From positions 1-39,488 of IMG/VR virus record IMGVR_UViG_3300048592_000495: a DNA stretch of 39,488 nt. The stretch is one strand, 5' to 3'. Below are positions 7,086-14,227 of this stretch, piece after piece; the first letter of the stretch is position 1, and every line of letters begins with the position of its first letter. Below the pieces are notes generated by a model. It had not been told where the DNA came from, made no database searches, and saw only the letters and a list, made by a program, of their open reading frames with translations. Position numbers and translations under genes: made by a program. This DNA comes from a virus.

Positions 7086-7094
7086 TGGTATAGT
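7086..7094 (+). promoter_or_regulatory. Extended -10 promoter of a structured RNA
   Basis: TGG followed by TATAGT (7089-7094). A start seven bases downstream would be 7101, exactly the first base of the 10-bp arm GTATGACAGC of the RNA below. No good -35, as expected for an extended -10 promoter. Confidence 0.5.
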
Positions 7095-7100
7095 ATTGGG

Positions 7101-7232
7101 GTATGACAGCAAATGCCATTTTGAATATTTACGCAGCAAGCCAAGCTTTTGGGCTGTCATACAACTACCCTTTGGCTTGTGGCGTAAGTCTTCAAACAAC
7201 GTCGTAAATGCACGCAATTTTGCGTGTTTTTT
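7101..7232 (+). ncRNA. Candidate pseudoknotted small RNA with own promoter and terminator
   Basis: Arm A (7101-7110) is perfectly complementary to A' (7153-7162). Arm B (7128-7144, containing TTACGC and CAAGCCAA) pairs with B' (7172-7188, TTGGCTTG and GCGTAA) with one 2x2 internal loop. The order A-B-A'-B' is that of an H-type pseudoknot, or of two mutually exclusive folds. An extended -10 box precedes it and an intrinsic terminator closes it at 7211-7232, giving a transcript of about 130 nt. A GTG-initiated frame of 69 codons crosses the region but has no RBS and runs through the terminator, so I consider it non-coding. Not a tRNA or a family I recognise. Confidence 0.55.
7211..7232 (+). terminator. 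Intrinsic terminator
   Basis: CACGCA at 7211-7216 pairs with TGCGTG at 7221-7226, followed by six Ts. The A and T residues next to the loop can extend the stem by one pair. Confidence 0.75.
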
Positions 7233-7305
7233 CGTGTCACATTGCAACTCGGGCTTCTTGCAATTAAAATACCTAGTCCGTTAATAAATCAGAGTAGTTG
7301 GTTTT

Positions 7306-7388
7306 GTGTAGGTTCCGTTGCGGGATACTCAATACTCCGGTATTGGTGGAGAACCCCGTATGCAATGCAGCTACATTGCAACCTACGC
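7306..7388 (+). ncRNA. Candidate three-way-junction RNA with UNCG tetraloop
   Basis: P1 pairs 7306-7314 with 7380-7388 (GTGTAGGTT with AACCTACGC, 9 bp including one G-T). P2 pairs 7319-7324 with 7355-7360. Inside it P3 pairs CAATAC (7330-7335) with GTATTG (7340-7345) across TCCG, i.e. the exceptionally stable C(UNCG)G tetraloop. P4 pairs TGCAATG (7361-7367) with CATTGCA (7374-7380). The arms stack without overlap except one base. It resembles riboswitch or catalytic-RNA architecture but no anticodon, T-loop or known riboswitch core is apparent. Strand is assumed from surrounding transcription. Confidence 0.5.
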
Positions 7389-7405
7389 CAAGTCCGCTAC
7401 TCAAA

Positions 7406-7485
7406 GCTCTTGTTCAGATACATATGCGAAAGCAGGGAAAATGACTGTCCGACTTGTCACCCTGCCGTTGAATATGTACCGGAGC
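7406..7485 (+). ncRNA. Long irregular stem-loop
   Basis: Nested pairings GCTC/GAGC (7406 and 7482), TACATAT/ATATGTA (7419-7425 and 7472-7478), GCAGGG/CCCTGC (7432-7437 and 7460-7465) and TGAC/GTCA (7442-7445 and 7456-7459), with an A4 bulge. Immediately follows the three-way junction and may be part of the same RNA. Confidence 0.42.
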
Positions 7486-7698
7486 GAGAGAGTTCTTAAG
7501 TACAGTAAAAAATAGGTTTCTCGTCGTTTTGTTTAATGACAATAGTATTCTTAAGAAACTGAAAGGGACTGATACTTGGAGGACACCGACACCGACCAAA
7601 TAATTTTTCTCGATAATAGCCCTTCAAAGGGTAGAAGTCGGGCTATACCTTATTCACAGAAAAACACTTTGACATTTTACTTTTTAGTGCTTGCAGTA

Positions 7699-7707
7699 TG
7701 TTATAAT
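7699..7707 (+). promoter_or_regulatory. Extended -10 promoter of the portal/capsid operon
   Basis: TGTTATAAT is a perfect extended -10 box. A TTGACA at 7669-7674 is 27 bases upstream, too far for a standard pairing, so the promoter probably relies on the extended element or on a phage factor. Transcription would start near 7714 and give a leader of about 85 nt before the portal ATG. Likely drives the virion genes. Confidence 0.6.
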
Positions 7708-7742
7708 TTACGGGACGCCAACCAAATAAGTAAGAAAGAGAG

Positions 7743-7791
7743 TCGCCAAAATACCTAACGCTCTAAGGTAACATTACTGGCGATATTTTTT
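7743..7791 (+). terminator. Attenuator-like hairpin in the portal leader
   Basis: TCGCCA (7743-7748) pairs with TGGCGA (7778-7783), with an inner TACCT/AGGTA stem, followed by six Ts ending six bases before the portal start. An earlier CGCCA copy near 7716 could pair with the same TGGCG, allowing an alternative fold. It may be a leaky terminator or attenuator, or may block initiation. Function inferred. Confidence 0.45.
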
Positions 7792-7797
7792 ATATAA

Positions 7798-9750
7798 ATG
7801 GCGACGGCTAAAACCAACAAAACAAAAGTCAAAGAGTACGACGAAGCTCCGGAAGAAGAAGTAGAGGAGCAAGACTCGGACACAGAGACACAAGCTCGAC
7901 CAGACTTCACCGAGCTTATAAAACAGGCTACTTCCGAATGGGAGCAGGGCTGGTGGTTTATGAAGCCCCGTTGGGACGAGTGGGCACTCCGACTCAAGCT
8001 ATACAATAACCAGAAGCGAGACAAAGAAAGCGTTGGTGATACAACGTTATTTTCCGTATTTCAAACTATTCTCGCTTCGCTCTATGAAGACCGCCTAGCT
8101 GCTACCTTCTCACCTCGAGAGATTGGAGACGACGAGATCGCCGAGAACCTAGACCTAGTAGCCGACTACGACTACGACATAATGGAGAAGGACATTATCG
8201 ACTACGAGTGGGACTTTGAGACTGCCTTCTTTGGACGCGGTTTGCTTTGTGTAATGGACTTTGACGAGGATACACTTACACCTTCACCGTACGTATGGAA
8301 CAGAATGGTTACTGTACGTGACCCAGAAGCGAGCAGTGTAAACGGCGACCGCTCCGGACGTGGCGCTTCACGCTTTATTTACCGTGAAATCCGAATGACG
8401 AAAGACCAGTTACGCGAGAATGACGAGTATTTCGACTTTGAGGACATTAAAGCTACCGGTGCCAAGAACGATACTAAGAGCCCGCTAGACCAGTATATGC
8501 GTGATACTGCAGACGCTTCCGGACTCGGAGACGTGCAGAAGTTCAGCAATGTAGACGGCGATAACGCTACGCTTCGCTTACGTGAAGGTTTCACCCGCTG
8601 GAACGGTAAGCTTTGCTTTGTAACCCTAGCCGACAACGGTAAAAAGGTTATCCGGTATCAAGAGCTAGAGCGCAAGACAATTCCTATTGTTGACCGTGTA
8701 TTGTTCCCAATTCCAAATAACTTTGACAGTGTATCTATTCCGGACTTGGTAGAAGACAAGCAGCGAGCTCGAGCAGTAGCTTTGAACCTTTCACTCAAGG
8801 GAGTAAAGGCAAATCTACACCCAATGTACTTGTTCGATAAGAATAAGATTGACGAGCGCCAAGACTTCAACTTTGCCTTCAATAAGTTTATTCCTACCAA
8901 CGGCAATCCTTCCGGAGCCGTAGTACCGCTCATTAAAGACCATATCAAGCAAGACGTGAGCTTTATTATGGATACGCTCGACCAGAGCGCTCAAAGAGCT
9001 ACTGGAACGCCAGATATTAAGCAAGGAGCCCGTCCAGACAACGAAGGTACTGCAACTCGTGACGCACTCGTAGCGCAGGGTTCAGAGAGCCGTTATGGGC
9101 TTGCCGCACGTATCTTTGGCTGGAGTGAGCGTCGTTTCTGGCAAGAGTACTACAACCACCTCAAGGAGAATATGGACGACGGTATCCACGAGAAAATGGT
9201 ACGTGTTGTTGGTGCTCTCGGAGCCGCGTGGCGACCATTTAAGAAGGCAGACTTGGTTACTCCAGACGACCACGCAGACCCTAACATTAAGATTGAAAGT
9301 AAGGCAGTTGCAGACGCTCGACGCTTCAATGAAGCCCAGCTTTTCCGTGACTATATGAAATTGGCAGCAGCCGACCCAACGGCTCAAATCCGTTCTGGTA
9401 TGCGTCACTACGGCAAGCTTATTGGTATGAAGCAGGACTTAGTAGAGCAGATCTACCCACCTACTATCGACGAATTGCGAGCCGAGGAGGAAAACGAAAT
9501 GATTAACGAGGGTAAGAAAGCGCTCGTACTTCCAGAAGACGACCACTACCTACACCTTCAAATCCACAATAAGCTTCCGGACTCACCGGAGAAAATTGCT
9601 CATATGAACGCTCACAAGCGGGCGCTCATATTGCAGAAGGTAAACCCAGATATGGTGCCACAGCAACCAGCGCAGGGAGGAGGACTGCCGCAAGACCAGT
9701 TGCCTAACCCAGCTCCGGAGCGGACGCGGGCTTTACCAGCTAACCTATAA
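7798..9750 (+). CDS. Portal protein (P22/N4-like)
   Basis: 650 residues, the size of podovirus portals. It follows the terminase and precedes scaffold and capsid genes. An acidic, disordered N-terminus (EEEVEEQDSDTE) leads to a helix-rich body with conserved-looking blocks such as WEQGWWFMKPRWDEWALR and QRATGTPDIKQGARP, and a Pro/Gln-rich tail. Portals form the dodecameric DNA gate at one capsid vertex and dock the terminase. The start lacks any SD and is preceded by an AT-rich stretch. Assignment rests on size, order and overall resemblance. Confidence 0.85.
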   Translation: MATAKTNKTKVKEYDEAPEEEVEEQDSDTETQARPDFTELIKQATSEWEQGWWFMKPRWDEWALRLKLYNNQKRDKESVGDTTLFSVFQTILASLYEDRLAATFSPREIGDDEIAENLDLVADYDYDIMEKDIIDYEWDFETAFFGRGLLCVMDFDEDTLTPSPYVWNRMVTVRDPEASSVNGDRSGRGASRFIYREIRMTKDQLRENDEYFDFEDIKATGAKNDTKSPLDQYMRDTADASGLGDVQKFSNVDGDNATLRLREGFTRWNGKLCFVTLADNGKKVIRYQELERKTIPIVDRVLFPIPNNFDSVSIPDLVEDKQRARAVALNLSLKGVKANLHPMYLFDKNKIDERQDFNFAFNKFIPTNGNPSGAVVPLIKDHIKQDVSFIMDTLDQSAQRATGTPDIKQGARPDNEGTATRDALVAQGSESRYGLAARIFGWSERRFWQEYYNHLKENMDDGIHEKMVRVVGALGAAWRPFKKADLVTPDDHADPNIKIESKAVADARRFNEAQLFRDYMKLAAADPTAQIRSGMRHYGKLIGMKQDLVEQIYPPTIDELRAEEENEMINEGKKALVLPEDDHYLHLQIHNKLPDSPEKIAHMNAHKRALILQKVNPDMVPQQPAQGGGLPQDQLPNPAPERTRALPANL

Positions 9751-9755
9751 CGCTT

Positions 9756-10217
9756 ATGCCTAAGAAAACTGTAAAAAACACCAAAAAAGTGTCAAAAACT
9801 GTCAAAAAGGCGTCGAAAAGCGTCGAACAGGAGCCAATTAAGGTATTAGACCTACACAAGCCCTTTGATTTAACCGACGTTTCGCGTGAAACACTAGAAA
9901 GTTACACGCATTACCTTAAGGAAATGGTAAATAGCGCCGGTTGGAAGCTTATGTGCCAAGTATTAGAGGGTAACTTGGCTCTCTTGGAGAAGCAGATTAT
10001 CCGGAAGAAGGAGGTTTTGACTAACCGAGCGCTTAGTGACGAGGAGGTAGATAAGCTTCGCGATCAACACGAAATCCTCGAGGAGCTTATCAATAAGCCA
10101 CAAGAGCTTATTAAGAAGTACGGCGTAGCAGAAGACCCGACACCGTCTCCAAGCTATGACCCGTACGGTGGTAATAGAGAAACAGTTAATGCAGCAACTA
10201 TGAGTGACTCGACATAG
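9756..10217 (+). CDS. Lysine-rich coiled-coil hypothetical protein, 153 aa
   Basis: The first 30 residues are almost all Lys, Thr, Val and Ser (repeats of KKVSK/VKKASK), a basic tail likely to touch DNA. Residues about 40-125 form predicted helices with heptad-like Leu spacing. Lies between portal and scaffold, where small virion or assembly factors are common. Function unknown. The TAG stop is adjacent to a strong stem-loop. Confidence 0.72.
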   Translation: MPKKTVKNTKKVSKTVKKASKSVEQEPIKVLDLHKPFDLTDVSRETLESYTHYLKEMVNSAGWKLMCQVLEGNLALLEKQIIRKKEVLTNRALSDEEVDKLRDQHEILEELINKPQELIKKYGVAEDPTPSPSYDPYGGNRETVNAATMSDST

Positions 10218-10317
10218 ACTCGCAAAGGGAAGTTTGAAACGGGGTTGGCGACGCTCCTTTCCTCAAGCTTCCCCCTGCGAGTCCGTGTCGGACTCAATCC
10301 TCACTTAACCAAGTGAG
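10217..10317 (+). other. Long stem-loop with mutually exclusive downstream hairpin
   Basis: GACTCGCA (10217-10224) pairs with TGCGAGTC (10276-10283), and inside it 10227-10237 pairs with 10263-10273 (11 bp, one G-T), separated by a 2x2 loop. The 3' arm overlaps GAGTCCG-TGT-CGGACTC at 10279-10295, so the two folds exclude each other. A third hairpin, CTCACTT-AACC-AAGTGAG, is at 10300-10317. No T run follows, so it is not a standard terminator; mRNA processing, protection or attenuation is possible. It occupies the gap before the scaffold gene; the remaining bases to 10383 hold nothing clear apart from a possible TACAAT near 10329. Confidence 0.6.
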
Positions 10318-10383
10318 AGCGCAATTCCTACAATCTAGTTTTAACCCGTTTTCTGGACTGTAGTGTGCTTAACATAAAAAATT

Positions 10384-11091
10384 ATGACGGAGACAACAGA
10401 AACCGTTGACGAAACCGCAGAAGACGTCGACGAGGTGGCAGACGAAAGTGCTGCCGAAGACGCCGGAACCGAGGAGGATAACTCTAAAGAGGAGTCCGAC
10501 GCCGCGGAAGAAGGCGCTGCGGATAAGGAAGAAGAAGCCCAAGAGGAGGACGAAGACGAGGAACCGCCAACGCGGAAACCTCGTACTAACGCCGATTGGG
10601 TAGCACTCCGCCGCCAACAGAAGCTTGAAAAACAGCGGAAGGAAGGAAAGGGAGAGCAGGGGGAAGAAGACGACGAGTCCGACGAGGACGACGACGTCAA
10701 CGACGAGGACGCCAAACTCATTGATAAACGAATTGAGAAGCACCTAGCGCCAATTAAAGAAAAGGAAGCGCTACAAGAGCTCAAATCAGAAATTGATACG
10801 TTTGTTGCAGCCAACCCCGACTTCAAACCGTTTGCAGCTAAAGCCCTTAAGTGGGGGCAACACCCTTCTTGGAAGGACATACCCACCAAACAGCTTATGC
10901 ACGCAGCGGCGGGAGATAAATTGCTCTCAATTGGAGCGAAACGCGCCAAGGCAGTAGCAGTGAAGACCCAAAAGACGAAGACTGGTACTAACACAGGTGG
11001 CAATAGTGGCGGTACGAAGCCAGTCGCGGAAATGACAGACGAGGAGTTCGAGCAAGAAATCCAACGAGTTAAGACCGGAGGAGCCAAATAA
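10384..11091 (+). CDS. Scaffolding-like protein
   Basis: 235 residues placed directly before the major capsid gene. The first 115 residues are extremely acidic (Glu/Asp with Ala), then a charged helical region (LEKQRKEGKGEQ, LIDKRIEKHLAPIKEKEALQ) and a Gly/Thr linker, ending in a short helix EEFEQEIQRVK. This is the composition and order expected of a scaffold that directs prohead assembly and leaves before DNA entry. The low-complexity acidic stretch creates a long serine-rich frame on the other strand that is not a gene. No sequence motif is diagnostic. Confidence 0.75.
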   Translation: MTETTETVDETAEDVDEVADESAAEDAGTEEDNSKEESDAAEEGAADKEEEAQEEDEDEEPPTRKPRTNADWVALRRQQKLEKQRKEGKGEQGEEDDESDEDDDVNDEDAKLIDKRIEKHLAPIKEKEALQELKSEIDTFVAANPDFKPFAAKALKWGQHPSWKDIPTKQLMHAAAGDKLLSIGAKRAKAVAVKTQKTKTGTNTGGNSGGTKPVAEMTDEEFEQEIQRVKTGGAK

Positions 11092-11098
11092 TTTACTA

Positions 11099-11110
11099 AA
11101 TTACTAGAAA
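11099..11110 (+). repeat. 12-bp leader repeat before capsid gene
   Basis: AATTACTAGAAA here recurs exactly at 12678-12689, in each case in the short untranslated gap ahead of a highly expressed virion gene (major capsid, decoration-like). Confidence 0.5.
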
Positions 11111-11119
11111 AAAAACGAT

Positions 11120-12085
11120 ATGAGTACAACTACACGAACGCAAATCCCAGCAGAAGTAAACAACTTCTACTCACGGACTTTGCTTATGCGAGCTGTCCCA
11201 CTTTTCCTTCACACCCGTTTTGGACAAGTGCGTGATATTCCGCAAAAAGCTGGTAGCTCAACAATCAAGTTCCGTCGTTACGGAAACCTTGCAGCGGCTA
11301 CAACCCCATTAACAGAAGGTGTGACGCCAGCCGGTTCACAAATGAGTGTGACCGACATTACAGCGACCGTGGCACAGTACGGTGACTTTGTTACCTACAG
11401 TGACGTAGTCGACTACGAGAGCCAAGACGCTACTCTAACCGAGTTTGCGGAAGTTCTCGGCGACCAAGCTGGAGATACGCTCGACCAATTGGCTCGAGAT
11501 ATTCTTGCAGCCGGTACGACTGTAACCTACGTTGGACAGTCAGCGCGTGGTGACATCACCACTGCAAACCTTATTACCGCTACAGAAGTGCGTAAAATGG
11601 TGCGAACGCTTAAGAACAACAAGGCAAAGCGCGTTACCCGTATGATCGCTGCTTCAACCGGAGTAGCAACCGAACCAGTCGCTCAAGCGTACATTGGTAT
11701 TGTCTCACCAGACACTACTTTCGACTTGCAGGACGAAACTGGTTGGGTACCAGTTGAGAAGTACAGTGCAGCTATGAAGATTATGGACGGAGAAGTCGGT
11801 AAGCTCGGAGACGTACGTTTCGTGGAAACACCTAACGCTAAAGTCTTCGCTGGTGCTGGCGCGTCTTCAATCGACGTACACGGTACTCTCATTATGGGTA
11901 TGGAAGCTTACGGAGTTTCACGTATTAGTGGACTCTCTCTCCAGAACATCATCAAGCCGCTTGGCTCTGGTGGTACAGACGACCCGCTTAACCAGCGTGG
12001 CACGACTGGCTGGAAGGCAACCTTCGTTGCAAAAATCCTCAACGACGACTTCCTTGGTCGTATTGAGCACGCAGTATCTAGCTAG
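11120..12085 (+). CDS. Major capsid protein, N4-gp56 family
   Basis: 321 residues. The N-terminal block FRRYGNLAAATTPLTEGVTP and the following QYGDFVTYSDVVDYESQD are characteristic of the N4-gp56 family of HK97-fold major capsid proteins. It follows the scaffold gene and is followed by head accessory genes. Hundreds of copies form the icosahedral shell. Start ATG 11120 is preceded by an A-rich leader without SD, yet the product must be abundant, which suggests an SD-independent initiation mode. Confidence 0.92.
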   Translation: MSTTTRTQIPAEVNNFYSRTLLMRAVPLFLHTRFGQVRDIPQKAGSSTIKFRRYGNLAAATTPLTEGVTPAGSQMSVTDITATVAQYGDFVTYSDVVDYESQDATLTEFAEVLGDQAGDTLDQLARDILAAGTTVTYVGQSARGDITTANLITATEVRKMVRTLKNNKAKRVTRMIAASTGVATEPVAQAYIGIVSPDTTFDLQDETGWVPVEKYSAAMKIMDGEVGKLGDVRFVETPNAKVFAGAGASSIDVHGTLIMGMEAYGVSRISGLSLQNIIKPLGSGGTDDPLNQRGTTGWKATFVAKILNDDFLGRIEHAVSS

Positions 12086-12157
12086 TTGTAGTTGTTAATG
12101 AAGTGGTGGAGACACACGCCAACCCCATTTATAAGGAGCAGTAACACTTAAAAGACT

Positions 12158-12679
12158 ATGTCACAGTATAGCGAAATGGCTTATGCCGAATTAAAGGCAG
12201 CAGCAAAGGAGCTAGGACTTCCGGCTACCGGCACTAAAGAGGAGCTCTTAGAGCGTCTCGAAGGTGCTACTCCGGCAGAAACGCCAGAGGAGCCGGAAAC
12301 CGAAACTCCAGAAGAACCGGAAGCTCCGGAGGAAACCGAGGAGGAACCGGAAGAACCAGTAGCTAAAGCTAAAGTTTCAGACCGCGAGGTTGAGAAACAA
12401 TGGCGCGGGGACGCACAGAAAATGAAAGACCACCTAGCGAAGCAAAAGAAAGTGTCGATTATGATACCTCTCGAGGTAGGAGTCGCACCGGAAGTTGCGG
12501 AGAAGATACCGTTTATTGTGAATATGAACGGCTACCGCTTCTCAATTAAGCGCGGAGTCTTCGTAGAAGTGCCAGAACAGGTCGCAGATATGATTAAGGA
12601 ACGTCTCGAGTCCGAAGGGAAAATCGGACGAAACCTACGCATTGACCGCAACCCTAATACCCTAGAAGCTCTTGGTTAA
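12158..12679 (+). CDS. SAP/HeH-domain protein, 173 aa
   Basis: Residues about 3-35 (YAELKAAAKELGLPATGTKE and on to ELLERLEG) fit a SAP or HeH helix-extended-loop-helix motif, typically DNA binding. A Pro/Glu/Thr linker of about 35 residues follows, then a compact C-terminal domain. Proteins of this plan are frequent beside phage capsid genes and are thought to be head or head-completion components. An AAGGAG lies 19 bases before the ATG, too distant for a normal SD. Confidence 0.72.
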   Translation: MSQYSEMAYAELKAAAKELGLPATGTKEELLERLEGATPAETPEEPETETPEEPEAPEETEEEPEEPVAKAKVSDREVEKQWRGDAQKMKDHLAKQKKVSIMIPLEVGVAPEVAEKIPFIVNMNGYRFSIKRGVFVEVPEQVADMIKERLESEGKIGRNLRIDRNPNTLEALG

Positions 12680-12689
12680 TTACTAGAAA
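12678..12689 (+). repeat. 12-bp leader repeat before decoration-like gene
   Basis: Exact second copy of AATTACTAGAAA seen at 11099-11110, in the 30-base gap before the next gene. Confidence 0.5.
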
Positions 12690-12708
12690 CGTATAAACCA
12701 AAAGTATT

Positions 12709-13017
12709 ATGGCAGTTAAAGCAACACTTAACGCAAAGGGCGCAGACATTGAGTTTGGTACCGTAACAGGTGCCGACCCAGCAGCCGTCGCAACCGACGC
12801 GGAAGGTAACGTAGTGCTTACCATTGCTGGTGCAGATACAAGTGATCTTGTATTTATCACACCGCGTGGACTCGCAGCCGGACTTGTAATCGTAGAAGCT
12901 ACGGTTACAGCCGCAAATACAGTGACCCTAAAGGCACTGAACGCGACCGAGACAGCTTCTATCGACGACGCAGCGTCTAGTTTCGACTATATGCTCGTTA
13001 AGGTAGCAGCAGCGTAA
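12709..13017 (+). CDS. Capsid decoration-like protein, 102 aa
   Basis: Small Ala/Val/Thr-rich, beta-strand-rich protein with alternating pattern around GNVVLTIAGADTSDLVFITP and ending in a YMLVKV strand. Similar short beta-sandwich proteins next to capsid genes decorate or stabilise phage heads. No catalytic residues. Assigned from composition and position only. Confidence 0.6.
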   Translation: MAVKATLNAKGADIEFGTVTGADPAAVATDAEGNVVLTIAGADTSDLVFITPRGLAAGLVIVEATVTAANTVTLKALNATETASIDDAASSFDYMLVKVAAA

Positions 13018-13023
13018 CCAAAC

Positions 13024-13077
13024 GCTCCAAACCCTGCTTTGCTCCTCAATATGGGGAGCAAGGACAGGGTACGGAGC
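13024..13077 (+). other. 22-bp stem-loop between virion genes
   Basis: GCTCC (13024-13028) pairs with GGAGC (13073-13077), ACCCTG (13031-13036) with CAGGGT (13065-13070), and 13039-13047 with 13053-13061 across an AATAT loop. A single-base bulge and one 2x2 loop interrupt it. No T run follows. It probably protects or processes mRNA between the decoration-like and adaptor-like genes. Confidence 0.6.
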
Positions 13078-13092
13078 TCCACAACAATTACT

Positions 13093-13821
13093 ATGACAGG
13101 CACCACTTTCGCAGCGTACATACGCTACTTAACAAAAACCACTTCCGCCACTCTTACGGACGCTAATATTCTTATGCTCGCGAACGTCGAACAGGCGGCG
13201 CTTGCAGAAGAAATAGCAGCCGAAGTGGACGAGGGCTACTTCATAATGGAGGACGTCCGAAACTTGGAAGCCGGTGTGCGTAAGTACACGTACCCACAAG
13301 ACTTCTTAAAGAGTCTTAAATACGTCGCCGCTAAACTAGACGGTAGCAATTGGACATACCTACGGGAAATAGACTTTGGTTTTATTGAAGGACGAAACCT
13401 TCCGCTTATGGAGGAATCCCAAATCCAAAACGAGTTTTCCGACAAAGAAGCAAAATATATGCTCTTTGGTACAGAGATAATGATTTTCAACGGTGCAGCT
13501 ATTACAGCCGTAACCGGAGGACTCAAAATCGCTGGAGAGGTATACCCAGAAAACCTTGTTGCCGGAGACTTGAGCGGTAGTTCGCTCTTGTCAGTACCGA
13601 GTACGACTACGGCGGTACGACTACCACTGGCAGCGTATAAGCCGCTGGCGAAAATGGTGTCTATCGCCTACAAAACGTCAAAAGACAAACCACTTCCACT
13701 TACAGAAGACGAAAAGCTTTTGCCGGTGGATAAAGCTAACCTTTGGAAGAAGCTGCGCGGACGTAACGCCGTGCGCGTAATCCAAGGTTCAGTCCCGTAT
13801 AACGACGGGCAACAATATTAA
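13093..13821 (+). CDS. Head-tail adaptor-like protein, 242 aa
   Basis: Start chosen at ATG 13093; an upstream in-frame TTG at 13039 lies inside a strong stem-loop. The N-terminal half is helical (NILMLANVEQAALAEEIAAE) followed by beta-rich sequence with MEDVRNLEAGVRKYTYPQDF. Proteins of this size and position, after the capsid and decoration genes, are commonly head-completion or gp6-like adaptors that join the portal to the tail. No diagnostic motif is visible. Confidence 0.62.
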   Translation: MTGTTFAAYIRYLTKTTSATLTDANILMLANVEQAALAEEIAAEVDEGYFIMEDVRNLEAGVRKYTYPQDFLKSLKYVAAKLDGSNWTYLREIDFGFIEGRNLPLMEESQIQNEFSDKEAKYMLFGTEIMIFNGAAITAVTGGLKIAGEVYPENLVAGDLSGSSLLSVPSTTTAVRLPLAAYKPLAKMVSIAYKTSKDKPLPLTEDEKLLPVDKANLWKKLRGRNAVRVIQGSVPYNDGQQY

Positions 13822-13839
13822 CAATCTATTATTCAGCAT

Positions 13840-14226
13840 ATGTCAGAACAAATTGAAAAATTCGTCAGCGAAGTTCTTGCAGCCGAGACAGTAGAAAAAG
13901 CGGTAGAGATCTACTTGGCTGCGCCAAAGCCACTACGTCGAGCGGGATATAACCAAATCCGCGAGAAGAACGCTACTTTGGGCAAGAAAATCCGCGCTGC
14001 CGCAGAGGAGCGTCGAGGTATTGCGTTTCGTACGCAAGAAGGCGACCTAGTACTAGGTCGTGAAGCTATTACCGAGCAAGTCGTTCGCTTGGTTGGTAAG
14101 GCAAAGGAAATGGACGCTCGTAAAGTAATCCTTAATGAGCGTGTGGTCGAGCTTAAAAAGCAAGCACAAAAGTTCTACGGGGACGACTTCCTTGCAGAAT
14201 TGGAGGGCGTAATCGAACAAGCATAG
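13840..14226 (+). CDS. Hypothetical alpha-helical protein, 128 aa
   Basis: Almost entirely helical, charged, with no cysteines or membrane segments. It lies in the virion block between the adaptor-like gene and a conserved structural gene, so a head or tail accessory role is plausible. Family not recognised. Confidence 0.7.
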   Translation: MSEQIEKFVSEVLAAETVEKAVEIYLAAPKPLRRAGYNQIREKNATLGKKIRAAAEERRGIAFRTQEGDLVLGREAITEQVVRLVGKAKEMDARKVILNERVVELKKQAQKFYGDDFLAELEGVIEQA

Positions 14227-14227
14227 T

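Larger units (their letters stand above)
6751..7797. other. 1-kb non-coding region rich in RNA structure
   Basis: No frame here has credible coding sequence: the open frames are short, start at GTG or internal ATG, overlap each other and have no neighbour-like codon use. Instead there are three intrinsic terminators (6879-6911, 7004-7027, 7211-7232), several long complementary arms, extended -10 sites and two exact TTATNCACA boxes. Individual elements are listed separately. Smaller foldable stretches not listed elsewhere are a CTTAAG-centred stem pairing 7491-7503 with 7545-7560, and ATAGCCC/GGGCTAT pairing 7616-7622 with 7640-7646. Confidence 0.8.

Noticed and set aside
7306-7388. tRNA gene
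   Set aside because: The fold has three stems and a long paired end, but no 7-base anticodon loop, no GTTC-type T loop in place and no D-arm; no tRNA was found anywhere in the window.
7075-7599. Several 60-91-codon frames in the non-coding region
   Set aside because: They overlap each other on both strands, start at poor codons, run through terminators and stems, and have no SD or family resemblance.
10341-11129. 262-codon open frame on the minus strand
   Set aside because: It mirrors the acidic scaffold gene; the product is a serine-rich low-complexity sequence produced by GAA/GAC codons read backwards, and lies opposite a gene with clear context.
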